Shown here in pieces: positions 42,634-54,189 of a DNA stretch of 64,000 nt. The stretch is taken from the NCBI GenBank assembly GCA_039566865.1, contig CM076943.1:14370001-14434000 (forward strand), written 5' to 3'. The position numbers and the translations under genes were made by a program. Below the pieces are notes generated by a model, which saw only the letters and a program-made list of their open reading frames with translations, was not told the DNA's origin and did not search any database. Source of the DNA: Aurelia coerulea (lineage: Eukaryota; Cnidaria; Scyphozoa; Semaeostomeae; Ulmaridae). Each line of letters begins with the position of its first letter. The stretch's first letter is position 1.

Positions 42634-45600
42634 GTATTGAATTTTCATGAGTTACACTGAAATTAAGTTTTTTTCATGAGAGAACTTGATTTGCTGTTGG
42701 CCCTATTTGTTAGGCCCGCCAGCCCGCCGCAACTCTTTCCGTCCGTGCGACGTCACCATAGCATATGATTCCAAGGGAGCGTCTGTTCACAAGATACAAT
42801 GCTGTCCGGCCAAGCCTTATTTATTTCATTTATTCACTGATTGAAATCCCATCATCATCTAGAGAATGAAATTAGCGATTCCTAAGCTATGATGGCCTAT
42901 CTATGCCCTTGAAAGATACCCAGGGGGGATACTTATTGACTTTCAGTACGTGGGGGGTCCGTTCCAATATTTGGGGTCCGAAATTTGACATCAAATCAAT
43001 CTTTGGGGTCTGTGAATTACAACATGGACAACAATTGAATATTTGGCGTCAACAAATCTGAGGAAAGGAAGAATCGTGCAATTTGGCCCTGAAGTTGCGA
43101 ATCATTAAATAAATGCTATGGTATTATTCAAAAACTGAGAAAAATCAAGAGGCTCAAATTGAAATCATTCAAAAACATTTTAGGGGCCCCAGAAATAGAT
43201 AACAATATTTGGGGTCTCCAAAACATTAGACTCAATATTTGGGGTCCCCAAATCATTAGGCTTAATATTTAGGGGTCAGCAAAGACAAAGTGGCATGAAC
43301 CCCCCCCCCTGTATCGAAAGTTAGGGAGTACCTCCCCTGGGGAAAGATATCTAGTATATCTTTACCACAATGTACAAATCGCTAAATGGTCTGGTCCCGG
43401 AGTACCTTTCAGATTTGTTTGAAAAAAATTCTACTTGAAATGTCAGAAAACTGAGAAACACCGAAACTGATCTCTTGTTACCATTACGAAAAACTAACAA
43501 TGGGCAGAGGGCTATATCTTTTCGTGGACCTAAACTTTGGAATGAACTTGAACCTGATGCTAAACACTACCCTCCCTTGCCACTTTTAAGAGACAAATCA
43601 AAAACTAGAGTGGTGTCGCCCTGGTCCGTCCAGTCTTCAGAAAAGGAAGATTTTCCGCGAGGTCAAAGAAGTTTTGGAGAGGAACTCACCTTAAATAGGC
43701 TTCTCAACTCGTGCTACAAACCTCACAGTGAGATCTGTATCATCCGTTTCCTTTTTGTCATGCTGGAACCACACAAATACGGACATGTCTTGAACGCCTA
43801 AATTAGGCCGTAGCGCCCTGGTCAGACCGCGGCAGAATTAATTGTTTTAGTACGTCAAAAACTTTCAAGCCGTTCACCAGTTTACCACAGCATCATTTCA
43901 TATCCCAGAAGACCGGAAAGTTACAAATCAAATTCTAATTTTATTGAAAATGATTTCAAAATATTGTTGATTTCAGTCCCGCTTTTAACTCTCTTATCCT
44001 TGACCTCAGTCACCTCTAAAGCACAGTTGCAACAACAGCCTACAGCACTAAAGGGTTTCATGGTGTGGACACACCTGGGCGCCATTATGTCAGTTACAGT
44101 GCTCTTCCAAAATGAGCCGTAGGTCTGACAATTTGCGTGCGATTCTTGAGATTTCTTTGGATATGAAACCAGAAGAGTTGGAGGAAACTTTCCTGAAGCC
44201 AATTCTGTTTTAGCTGTAAGATATACCGAGAAGCGACACAAAATAGACATGGTATGTGGAAACGTCAAAGGGAAAGGGAATTGTACTTGCAACTTTGCTG
44301 CAGGTAGGTCAACTTCAAAACTTTATTGTAGCTCTTCTGAGCAACGCAAAGCAGCAAAATAAAAAAAATATCAAAGAGATGACATCAGCAAACAACTTTC
44401 GCGCGCTTTTTGGAAAAGCTAGGCTCAAGCTCCCTTTGATTTCAAAAGTAGTATGCAAGGCGGTTGCACAACTCGGAATATATTAGTGGACGGACCAGGG
44501 CGACGCTACTCTAGCCATAACGAGAATTCTTTTTTTGTTAATTATTATATAGTGATCTTTTAAATCAGTAAATGTTTTGCCACGACCCCCTGAAAAGCAG
44601 TTCTTATGGATTGACGGGGCTTCCATGCCTAAATAGATAAAAATGAATGAATGAATATCTTGACTGGAAGCCTCATCTAAGTGGTCACCGACAAATACTT
44701 TCATCACAGTGAATGGAATTGGGCCGTGGAATTGAATTGGATTTGATAACTTTGACACTGCTACTGTATAAATAGGCTAAAGAAGATGTCTGTGTATACA
44801 GCGTATACAGTACAACATAGAGATTTTTAGATGCACAATGCAATGGCATATGTCAAAGTTATCAAATAGGTATATTTTTAACTTGGCCCATCATATGCTA
44901 GCCTTAACCAAGTTGTATTTTCCTTTAAGTTTCAGCTAGAGTAGCGTCGCCCTGGTATGACCACTAATGGACTCCGGGTTGTGCAACCACCTTGCATAAT
45001 ACTTTGAAATCAAAGGGAACTTGAGCCTAGCTTTTCCAAAAAGTGCACGAAAGTTGTTTGCTAATGTCATCTCTTTGATATTTTTTCGGAACGAAGGTGT
45101 AAGTACAATTCCCTTTCCCTTTGATGTTTCCACATACCATGTCTATTTTGTGTCGCTTCTCGGTATATCTTACAGCTAAAACAGAATTGGCTTCAGGAAA
45201 GTTTCCTCCAACTCTTCTGGTTTCATATCCAAAGAAATCTCAAGAATCGCACACAAATTGTCAGACCTACGGCTACGGCTCATTTTGGAAGAGCACTGTA
45301 ACTGACATAATGGCGCCCAGGTGTGTCCACCCCGTGAAACCCTTTAAGTTCTGTAGGCTGTTGTTGCATAATGTGCTTTAGAGGTGACTGAGTTCAAGGA
45401 TAAGAGAGTTAAAGGCGGGATTGAAAGTAACAATATTTTGAAAATATTTTCAATAAAATTAGAAAAACGGATGATACAGATCACTGTGAGGTTTGTAGCA
45501 TGAGTTGAGAAGCCTATTCAAGGTGAGTTCCTCTCCAAAACTTCTTTGACGTCGCAGAAAATCTTCGTTTTCTGAAGAGTGGTCGGACCATGGTGACGCC

Positions 45601-48600
45601 ACTCTCCCAGAGCACCCCATATGGTGCAAAAAAGTGTAGCAGTAGTGTAGCCTGTGTGGAAATCACATAATCATCATGCTTTGTTGTATGTTCCTGACAG
45701 CGTATCTGTTTCTTTTCAGCTAACATACTTGCATATGAGAAATAATGCCAAGGAATCTTTAACAAATACCTGTAAAATAGTTTTACATCTCAAATTAATT
45801 GCTTGTTCCAAACATTTTAGACAAGCCTCAAAAAGGAGAGTTACACAGGCAGTCACCAGTCTCAGATGGAGAGATAGCAATAAAGGGAGATAATAAGGAT
45901 GAGAAAAATAAAGGGTTCCATAGTGAGAGTAAGCAAATTTAATATATGTAAAATGTGCATCTGATATTGATTAAATCTAATTAATGATTAATTTTAAACT
46001 TTGTTCGTTATAAAAATTGTTGAACTAACATTTATTAATGATCTACTACGGTAGCATCTTGTTCATGAGCTAACCACATTTATTGATAGTTACTTCTAGA
46101 CATAGCCAGTTTTTTTTGTCTCAAAATTTAACACCTTTGCAGGTTTTTGGTAATTTAACTGACCTCTTATCTATCCTTGTTTTGTGAAACAACAGTTCTT
46201 CAACTGTGGGTTAAATTCAAAGCTAAGCTTTGACGCTGAAATGTTCTCAAAGAATGTTTGACCAAGAATCTATAGAATCAAGCTGAACTTTTTAATTGCC
46301 ACAGAGCTAATCATTTTCATTAATTTATAAAACTTCTAATGCCGTAGCAGTTAAAAGGAGGAAAGGCTTTAATCAAATTGTATGTGTGACTTTTTCAGCA
46401 ACTTAAATAGGGATACATATCACTCTCAAATTTTTTATATGTATGCTTGTGTAGTGATCCCTTTTGTAGGGTCTACTGGGGTAAAATAGGTAAGGTGCGG
46501 TAAGATGGGTAAGGCAATAAATTTGAAAACATTTTTAGATTTCTTCAGATATAAATTTTTCTCTACCATACAGTTGTAGCTACATCTGTTCTCTCTTTGA
46601 GGTAGTGAATGTTGATTGTACAGTTCATGATCTACCATACTGTTGGCAATTATTAACAATATGCATCTTCCAGCCTACCCATTTTACCCTTGCAGACCAG
46701 ATATTCAAGCTAAATTCACAAGAATTTTTCAATCTGGTAGGCTTCTTCGACAGAATTATACAGTACAGCCACTCAGTTTTAAAAGCAAATCTATCACTGC
46801 GCAAATTTTATATGCTTTACAAAAAGAATCAACAGTTTGTTCTTGATCCAATCATGGAGTAACAGATTGCCTTAATTTGCTGAATATGAGTTTGTTCCAG
46901 CTCTCTGAAAAATGTATTCATCAAATGTTTCAACAGGTATTGATATCCAAGAAAACGTAGCTGCAGAAGAAGAGAAAATAAGACTCATAAACCAAGTGCT
47001 GGCTCTTCAGAGCACTTTGGATGGTAAGTTGTTTATTGTGAAGGTGAAGGTGAAGTTGCGTTTTTCAACGCCAAGTGCTGGGATCGCAGAAATAGAGCAG
47101 ACCTAATCGAGTCCGTGACCCCTTGTCATGACGCTCAAGTGGTGGGGTCCTACCGGGTATCAAACCCACTCCCCTTGACTGTTCTGGCTGCAAAGTCAGA
47201 GGATTACACCACTGCGCCACAACACCTTATTTTGCTGGACATTTTACGTAAATAAAATGGTGCAACCTACCGTAACTTGTGTATCCTTGATGTAAAGACC
47301 CAACTATTCTGACAAAAAGAAAACAATAGGAAGGCAAAAAACACAAGCAGCTAGGAATTTAAGGAAGCTGGAAAGACAGTGGACAGATAGGCAAACGCAA
47401 ATTAGTATGATTTAAAGTTGAATTTGATGGAAAGGAAGTACATAGACTGGATTAGGAATAAGCAAATGAAATTAGTACGATGAAAGGAAAAAATCACATT
47501 TGGCTCTTGTTTCTCATCATGCAGGTCTTTTCGTTTCACGCGAGTGATCGCTCTCGATCCCGTCAGCACTCGCGCAAACCAAATCACGGGAGCTTTTTGT
47601 CGCTCCCGCAAAACGGTAAATCATGTCGAATTTCGCTCCGTAATTTTAGAAGAAAATAATTAGTCCAATTGTTAAAAACAAACGCATTCCACCATCTCAA
47701 AAGATCCAAGCAAATGACACAGACAATTCGAAGGCAGCACATCAAAACACAGGAAACAACAATGAATTAGCAATGTCTCTACGGAATACGACAATTGAAT
47801 ATCAAAGTCATCGAGAATAATATCCGTTTCAAAGTACTGTGATGGTTTGCAACAACATTTTGCGATCATCATATCTCATTCGCACTCATTGCGATTTATC
47901 GTGACCACATGTTTTTTCTATTAGAAATTGGCTTGAAAGAAACTTTACTACGAAGACAAAAAGTTTAAGAAACTCTAGTACTACGTTCAAGAACAATTAA
48001 GAAACTCTAAAATGTTATTTCTAATAGAAAAAGAGTCGGTAGATTACTGTTCGTGCGGCATTATCCTCAATCCATTGACATAAAGTATAAGCCTGTCTGA
48101 TCTCTTTTCTCTAACAAGGTCCCTCATCTTTTTTTAACTTTTGACTGCAAAAAGTTGGTAACTTTTTGCCTTAATGTGCATGGATTATTCGTGGTGACAA
48201 TATCAATGCAAAATGCAAGCCCTTTGTCGATAAGAAGGCTCAACTTCGAACAATAACGCAATTTTAGGCCCAAAAAGTAAGAAACTGACTTCTAGCACCA
48301 AGGGCTGATCCAAATTTCTTATGAAAAAACGTGTAAGAAAACGTAAAGAAAAACCACATTGAGCTGAAGACTTTCCAAAGTTATGGGAAGTCTGACATAA
48401 TAGGATTTAAAACACTGAAAGAAGGGGATCAAACTATTTCAGGGTAGAAGTTTACGACCAAATGGCCATTTTCGACCCAAGGAATTGGAGCAAGGAGAAA
48501 GATTATGGAAACGAGAGCCTGGCCTGGCTCATTTTGCATCTCATTTCCCAGAAACACTGTCCATGACATCCTTTTATCACATGCCAAGGCCGTGGCTAAG

Positions 48601-50941
48601 CAGTTCTTTATGTTACTTCTGAACTCAACATGACTCTGTATATATCTTTACCTGAGCGATCGCTCGCGCAAAAGAAATCACGGGAGCGATTGTCCACTCG
48701 CGTGAGCTATTTCTCACGAAAAGGCCTGATTGAATATAAGAGAAACCAAGAGTTTCCCAAGTAGTAGTTGCATAGACATTGTCAAATGTACTGTACAGTC
48801 TGTCTTCTGAATATTTGAATATGAATATCTATTGGTTCAATATTTTGCAACTATACTCTGTGATCAGAATGCTTCTCCACAATCCCTTAGTGTTTTTCTT
48901 TTTAATTACAAGCATTCTCTCTAATTTTTTTTAGATTTGTCCCAAAGAGTTGATGCTGTCAAGGATGAGAATCTTAAATTGAAGTCAGAAAACCAGGTAT
49001 TTTATCAATCAATATCTGTCATTATCGTCAGAAGTAATGGATAACGTACAAGGATCAGTAATAGTCCTTTTACTTAATATTTTATAGAATAATCTGAATG
49101 AAGTGATATTCTTTTACAATTTTATTTGAAAGGCTGAGCAGCGTTTGGGCCTCTATTACAATTGTGTACATTGGGGAATAATTCAGTTTTCTGCTAATGT
49201 ACAGGGTGTCCCAAAAAAATTGTGCCCCGTTTGCCTAAAGATTGCGAAAAAACGGCAAAAGATTCTCGCTAAATTTTTGCATGATGCTCTTCTTCAGATA
49301 ATCAATTAGAGTTTTCAACCTTCCCCGTAAAAATCCGTTGAGAAATGATGGAGCTGTGACCTTCAGAAGACCAAGTTTGCCTGATGACTGAAACCAGCGG
49401 TCGGCCATTTTGTCTTACTATTTTGCAGTGATAAGTATCTTCACGTGAGGTAAGAAATAATTTCTGTGAGGTCAGAAATAGTGGAACTCTCCGAGGATTA
49501 TCGGAATTTTCACGAAAGCTATGAAATTGGAGGCTGCTGTTTCATTTTCAATCCATGAAGCCATTTATCGCTGAAAATAGTAAGACAAAATGGCCGACCG
49601 CTGGTTTCAGTGATCGGGCAAATTTGGTCTCCTGAAGGTCATAGCTCCATCATTTCTCAACGGATTTTTACGGGGATGGTTGAAAACTTTAATTGAATAT
49701 CTGAAGAGCAACATCATGCAAAATTTTTGCGAGAATCTTTTGCCGTTTTGTCGCAATCTTCAGACAAACGGGGCACAATTTTTTGGGACACCCTGTATAA
49801 AAACATCACTTGAATGATTGAAGAATAACTACCGGGTGAGTCAATAAAAAGGCCTGGCGTTTGGAAAAATGCTGCTCCCTAAGTATAAAAGCAATGATAT
49901 TGGAAACTGTCTTATTTTATTCCGATGCCCAATTACGTTTAGTATTTAATTTTTGTAGCTGTAAAGTTTATTGCAGACTAGTTTCTTGCTCACAGTGCAT
50001 TAAAGGGTTTGTGCAAGGTTAAAAGCTTGCATTTGTAAAGAGCAGAAAAATCTAAAAATACCCCATTCAAATCGAAGTTGCACACGATGTCAACAAAGGG
50101 TAGCCTCGAATGAAATTTTATCTTGCTAAGAGACAATGTTGTGTCTACTGTATTTCTTTGTTCTATTCATAGAGGAGCCTATTTACCATTGCACACTTGC
50201 TTTAAAGTCTAAATTGTTCTGACCCAAAAGTTTCAGAAAAGACAGTTTGAACAAGTCTCAAACACTTTTGAAAAATTGGAAAAGAATTTCTTGTTTTTAC
50301 AATTTCTTTTTGCAGCTGATTGATCAAATCTTTTGCTTGAAATTATTTATATTTGCAAAGAGTAAAACCTAACTTTAACTAAAATATACTAATTAGTTCT
50401 GATTTTAAGGATTGAAACCTCAAAAAAATACTTCAAAGTTAAGAAAATATTTATTTTCCATTGATTCATATCAACATTTTGAAATTGTGTCCTCCTTTGT
50501 TAGAAATATTATGTCATCAATTTGAATGACGTCATGGAATCTAGATTTCGCTGTATTTTATCTCCAAATATGGGTTCGCATGATTTGAATTATGATAATG
50601 AAAATCCTAATTCTTAGCTGCCAATTAGAAAATAGGACAAGCCATTGATGTTTCAGCTCTCTACCCTTTTACTCTCTGTTTTATAGTCAAACGTTTGGCT
50701 GGGAGGCATTTTTGCCCCCTTGGGGTTAAATTCAGACAAAAATGTTTCCGAAAAAACGTTGTCCAAAGCTTTCGGATTTTATTGCAGTGCTTATATGCAC
50801 AGCGTTTCTTCAAATGCATCCAGAATAATTTGTTAACAAACTGCTTTCAATTTAAAGGTACTTGGTCAGTACATTGAAAATCTGATGGCTGCATCCAATG
50901 TGTTTCAAGCAACTGGCGAAACGAAAGGAAGAAAAGCGTAA
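42549..50941 (+). CDS. SCOC: Short coiled-coil protein (SCOC), complete, 4 coding exons
   Basis: Join 42549-42633, 46937-47023, 48935-48996, 50858-50941; 318 nt, 105 residues plus TAA. Phases 1, 1, 0 agree and all introns are GT-AG. Residues 1-28 are a variable acidic leader. From about 40 on lies a leucine-heptad coiled coil: KIRLINQVLALQSTL, DLSQRVDAVKDENLKLKSEN, then VLGQYIENLMAASNVFQ and a basic tail. The RLINQVLxLQxTL...NLKLKSENQVLGQYIENLM core is nearly identical to vertebrate SCOC. SCOC is a Golgi-associated dimer or trimer that binds ARL1 and FEZ1 and regulates autophagy (worm UNC-69); those partners are inferred here. Introns hold LINE remnants, paired MITEs and a tRNA-like SINE, none coding. 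Confidence 0.96.
43360..43617 (+). pseudogene. LINE 3' fragment interrupted by the MITE at 43618
   Basis: MYKSLNGLVPEYLSDLFEKN, a stop, then VRKLRNTETDLLLPLRKTNN, GQRAISFRGPKLWNELEPDA and LLRDKSK: the LINE C-terminal block. The reading frame passes straight into the MITE, which explains the chimeric ORF 43475-43801. Confidence 0.85.
43618..44511. mobile_element. TA-flanked MITE, inverted repeat GAGTRGYGTCGCCCTGGTC, copy A
   Basis: TA at 43616-43617 and 44512-44513. The left gagtggtgtcgccctggtcc is mirrored by ggaccagggcgacgctactc. A 160-bp stretch at about 43760-43920, absent from copy B, itself starts with a related gtagcgccctggtcagacc, suggesting a nested fragment. Contains ORFs shared with copy B. 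Confidence 0.88.
44514..44938. other. Spacer between the two inverted MITE copies
   Basis: 425 bp, AT-rich, no feature recognised; forms the loop of a possible 1.9-kb foldback. Confidence 0.5.
44939..45604. mobile_element. Same MITE, copy B, in inverse orientation
   Basis: The left gagtagcgtcgccctggt is mirrored by accatggtgacgccactc. 44939-45465 is the inverse of 43920-44511, and 45470-45604 the inverse of 43618-43760. TA is present only at the left. Confidence 0.85.
46471..46690. repeat. Inverted repeat with GGGGTAAAAT motif
   Basis: actggggtaaaataggtaagg at the left is mirrored by cctacccattttaccc at the right. The phrase also occurs in the minisatellite at 35550-35722. Confidence 0.45.
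46937..47023 (+). CDS. SCOC: SCOC exon 2
   Basis: Acceptor tcaacag, donor gtaagt, 87 nt, phase 1 to 1. Encodes DIQENVAAEEEKIRLINQVL and ALQSTLD; start of the coiled coil. Confidence 0.95.
47035..47226 (-). repeat. tRNA-derived SINE
   Basis: Minus strand: A box TGGCGCAGTGG (47219-47209) and B box GGTTTGATACC (47166-47156) at tRNA-like distance, unrelated tail to about 47035. It starts just after the donor of SCOC exon 2. Different tRNA-like head from the SINE at 16920-17140. Confidence 0.72.
47522..48728. mobile_element. Inverted-repeat element with CAGGYCTTTTCGT ends and a nested hairpin
   Basis: The left caggtcttttcgtttcacgcg is mirrored by cgcgtgagctatttctcacgaaaaggcctg; further cgcgagtgatcg/gagcgatcgctcgcg copies lie inside both ends. 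About 1.2 kb. A hairpin at 47912-48033 sits within. Confidence 0.7.
47912..48033. mobile_element. Small hairpin MITE (TTTTTCTATTAGAAAT ends)
   Basis: tttttctattagaaat is mirrored by atttctaatagaaaaa; the interior repeats aagaaactcta. 122 bp. Confidence 0.7.
48935..48996 (+). CDS. SCOC: SCOC exon 3
   Basis: Acceptor tttttag, donor gtattt, 62 nt, phase 1 to 0. Encodes LSQRVDAVKDENLKLKSENQ. Too short for ORF detection; found by homology. Confidence 0.95.
49202..49795. mobile_element. TA-flanked foldback MITE, inverted repeat CAGGGTGTCCCAAAAAAATT
   Basis: TA at 49200-49201 and 49796-49797. Arms of about 200 bp or more pair (gcccgtttg, ggcaaaagattctcg, aatgatggagct, ggcaaac and inverses). A decayed solo end of this family is at 27205-27234. 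Confidence 0.9.
49832..49945. mobile_element. Truncated CCGGGTGAGTCA MITE
   Basis: Starts at TA 49830-49831 and follows 13439-13535 (tgctcc(c)taagtat, aaagcaatgatat, ctgtctt.ttttatt), then diverges; no right end. Confidence 0.65.
50858..50941 (+). CDS. SCOC: SCOC exon 4 (stop)
   Basis: Acceptor tttaaag, 84 nt. Encodes VLGQYIENLMAASNVFQATG then a basic end and TAA at 50939-50941. Confidence 0.95.
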   Translation, partial: VLGQYIENLMAASNVFQATGETKGRKA

Positions 50942-51040
50942 GTACCAACATTGTGTTATTCGTTTAGTCGATATGTCACGTGATTTCATTAACATGCGCT
51001 CGAAAATGAGAGTCCGGTAAACAAAGCTATTGAAGACATA

Positions 51041-51480
51041 AGCCCTCTTCACACTGGTAGACGATCAAAATCGTCTGGATGGACAAGTAGTCTGGTATGA
51101 AAATGGTACGGACAAGTTATGACATAAAAGTCGTCTGGTTTTGCAAATCTATTTGTTCGTCTATCCAGGCTATATTTCGAAGAAGATTTGCTTCCCTACA
51201 TTGTTGGGGAGACGAGATAGGCTTTGTGCGAGGAAACGTATGTGTCCCCCAGTGCAGTGGGTTAAAGCTCATGCACAGGGTAGCGTTTTGGGGTTGAGCT
51301 CTGACGGGCGCATGAGCATTAAACTACTGCATTGGGGGACACATACGTTTCCTCCGACAAAGCGTATCTCGTCTCCCCAACAATACAAGTGTAAGTTATC
51401 AGACGTTCGATTTAAATTCACACCCTGCGAACAAGTGCCAGACGACTCGTACACCCAGACGATTTGTCTGTATTCAAGCG
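51041..51480. mobile_element. Possible GTTCACAC-type MITE carrying a nested palindrome
   Basis: gccctcttcacactggtagacgat begins the region and cagacgac/gtcgtctgg motifs recur in both orientations at 51060-51135 and 51440-51465. The right boundary is not clear. Confidence 0.45.
51201..51384. mobile_element. Palindromic element, inverted repeat TTGTTGGGGAGACGAGATA
   Basis: Arms of about 65-80 bp: ttgttggggagacgagata...gtatgtgtcccccagtgcag and the inverse ctgcattgggggacacatac...tatctcgtctccccaacaa. 184 bp, inserted in the preceding element. Confidence 0.85.
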
Positions 51481-52824
51481 TCAAAAGGTCCACAGTGTCG
51501 CATTGGGACTTGACAAGAATTTCGTTTAATTTTCGAAATACATCAATTATAAAAGCCTGAACGTTTATCAAATCATGTTAACAGCCATCGAAGATAGGTA
51601 ACAGAATGGTGACAGGAAAGGTCCACTTTCAAGACGTTTTTCTCACAGCTTCTGCTTCCAGAGAATTGATACATAACTTCTTTCCAAATTGAAACTTATC
51701 ATTGCTGATTTATATATAAGCAAATTTATGTCATATCATGCTAGTTGCTCGCTCTATTCATCTTTTGCTTTGAATTAATTCGAAAGATCAACAGCACGCA
51801 CAGCTGCTCAAACATTGCTTCTTTCTTTCTTTCTCGTTTACTTTCATTTCTATTGTTACAAATTTGTTGCGCCCCCCTCATTTTTCTCTTCTACCCACTT
51901 TTTGGGAAATTGGAAGTAATTTCATCTTTTAGAATTTATTCATGATAGCTTTCGCTGAAAGCTGAAATGAGCTATATTTAAAGGACAAGTCCGGGGTTGG
52001 TATGATTGATGATAAACTGCAAGATTATACTGTTATGCATGGTGTATCATACTTTTTTCCACCATTTTTTGTCTTTTTTCTGCGAAATTGCGCATACAAA
52101 GAAGCGACCAGAGCAAAGCTGGCGCCATCAAGCGCAAAGAACCTGTGCCTTGTGCCTTATGACGTAACCGTAACGAAAACGAGGCCATCCTGATGTTGTC
52201 TTGCATTTTAATCGCTGCTAGCCTCTTTATCGTGTTCTGGTGGAAAGAATGGCTACTAATGGCGACGATATTTGGCCTTATTATCAGAATGTTTGACGAA
52301 TTTGCTGCTGTTACGAACGTCAAAATGTGGTAAAAAAGTTGATTCTTTGCGGCAGCAATTGGTAGGATTTTTTCTTGGACAAAACCTTTCGGGCGAAATT
52401 TTTTCCGTAGTGTTTCCGTCCTAGAGTTTTGGGACTTCTTTGTAATTTGACCCTCTTTATCTCTTAGGTCCGTGAGACCGTCAAAAAAGCGTTGACAAGT
52501 GGAAGTGCTCAAGGAACACATTGTAAATAAGTGGGTGTTATTTTTAGCAGTAAGAATTTGGTGTCATACCGAATTGAATTTTATTTGCCATGTGTGGACG
52601 AAGTATGTAAATAAATGTGTCTAAGGGACAACAGGTATGGTATTTGGATGAATTTTCATTGGAAAATTTGAATTGAATTAGAAATATGTTGTACGAAATG
52701 ACGGAATGATGAAATGAGTTGCAGTATTTAGAATTAAGTTGTTATAAATGTAAATGATTTTTGTCGTCTTCAGTTCGGCTGCATTTTATTTCTTGATCAA
52801 AGCTGAAACATAAAAGGGTTCTTA
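51481..52824. other. Intergenic, no gene recognised
   Basis: The longest ORF (162 codons, -, 52521-52033) has no recognisable motif and no repeat partner here; not called. Confidence 0.45.
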
Positions 52825-52911
52825 GGCTGCGTTCACACTGCTCCGTTTTTTTATTACAAAGTCCACTTTGTAATCTAAGAAGGGGCTTCGATGTCAGTCA
52901 GTGAGAAAGAA

Positions 52912-52940
52912 AGAAAGTAAGTAAGTAAGTAAGTAAGTAA
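52912..52940 (+). repeat. AAGT/TAAG microsatellite
   Basis: gaaagaaagaaag runs into about six taag units. Confidence 0.85.
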
Positions 52941-54189
52941 CCCACTTCCGTCACGCTCGTTAAAGCGATTGATTAACGTTTTATCTCAGCTAATTGGCAC
53001 TGAAATAAAGAAAGCGCACATAAAGCGCATACAAGACAGAAGTTTCCCGCGATCCTATAAGAACATTTGACGTCGGCTTATTTCATGTTAGACAGATTTG
53101 ACACCTTAAGATGGATAAATCACCAAGATGTTTACCCTGACGCAACAACAAATTTACCCAGAATTGGCACGTTCTTGACTTCATTAGCAGCTCAGTTATG
53201 TCAAAACAATCGTTTTCTAGAACGAACGAATCATTAGCCTTATTGATAGTACTCATTATGCAAATAAGTCAACTTTAGAGGATGATGTAACCGGCGGCCT
53301 GCACAGAGGCTGCGAAGGATCCCCCTCCTACACAGCTACAGAAAGTTGCAGAATCCCAGCAAACAATGGCGCCATTGACAGGAGGAAGGCACGAGATCAC
53401 ACTGAACCAAACCATCTTCATGCATATCATTCTGCACAGAGGTTATCTTCGTGACTGCTTGTCTCAAATTAGATGCCCGCGAATAGCAACAATTGAAACG
53501 TTCTGTTGGGTTCTGCATAAGTAATTTTGCGTTATCGTAAATCTCACATGACATCTCATTTGACACAAATGCACCAATAGTTTTGTGCACGAACTAAGCA
53601 AACTAGGGGTAATGACTTTTGATTTTTGCGTACCATTCTCGTTTGACATAAAGACCAAAATATTGCCTTTGATGCGGTTCTTTTTCTTATACAAGGCGCT
53701 TGATTTTCCATTGAAGGCGACTTTAGCAGCAACACTCATCCCTCTGACTGTAGCTAAAAACAGCATCTACGATCATTTGGGGTTATGAAGAAATCAATAT
53801 TCAGATATTCTTAGCTTGTTTAGCTCAGGACAGACTTTGTAATCATCCAAAAGGATCTTATGTTCTTTTATGTTTCTTTTTGTTGACGAAAACGCTGCCC
53901 GTTCATATTGTTCCATTTCAAATACTATATTTTTGGTTTTCAAAATGCATCATTTTCAGACTTATTCGATTTCGTTAAAGCACATGTGTCACGTTAGCAA
54001 TTGGTTTAAATACAACAAACAAGTTTGGAGTGGAATTCCATTGTTTCGAGACTTTTTATCTCTGTTTATGAATTTTTATTGCAATGAAAATTCAGCCTCG
54101 ACCCTGTGCTTTGTAATAAACAATAGAGAGAATTGTATTGCATGAACCAATCAGCTTCATGACATATGCCCTTTGACGTTATCCTATCC

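Noticed and set aside
43475..43801. 108-codon ORF
   Set aside because: Chimera of a LINE 3' fragment and the MITE that inserted into it at 43618.
52033..52521. 162-codon minus-strand ORF
   Set aside because: No recognisable domain, low-complexity Ser/Arg/Lys mix, no neighbouring splice logic; likely chance or transposon-derived.
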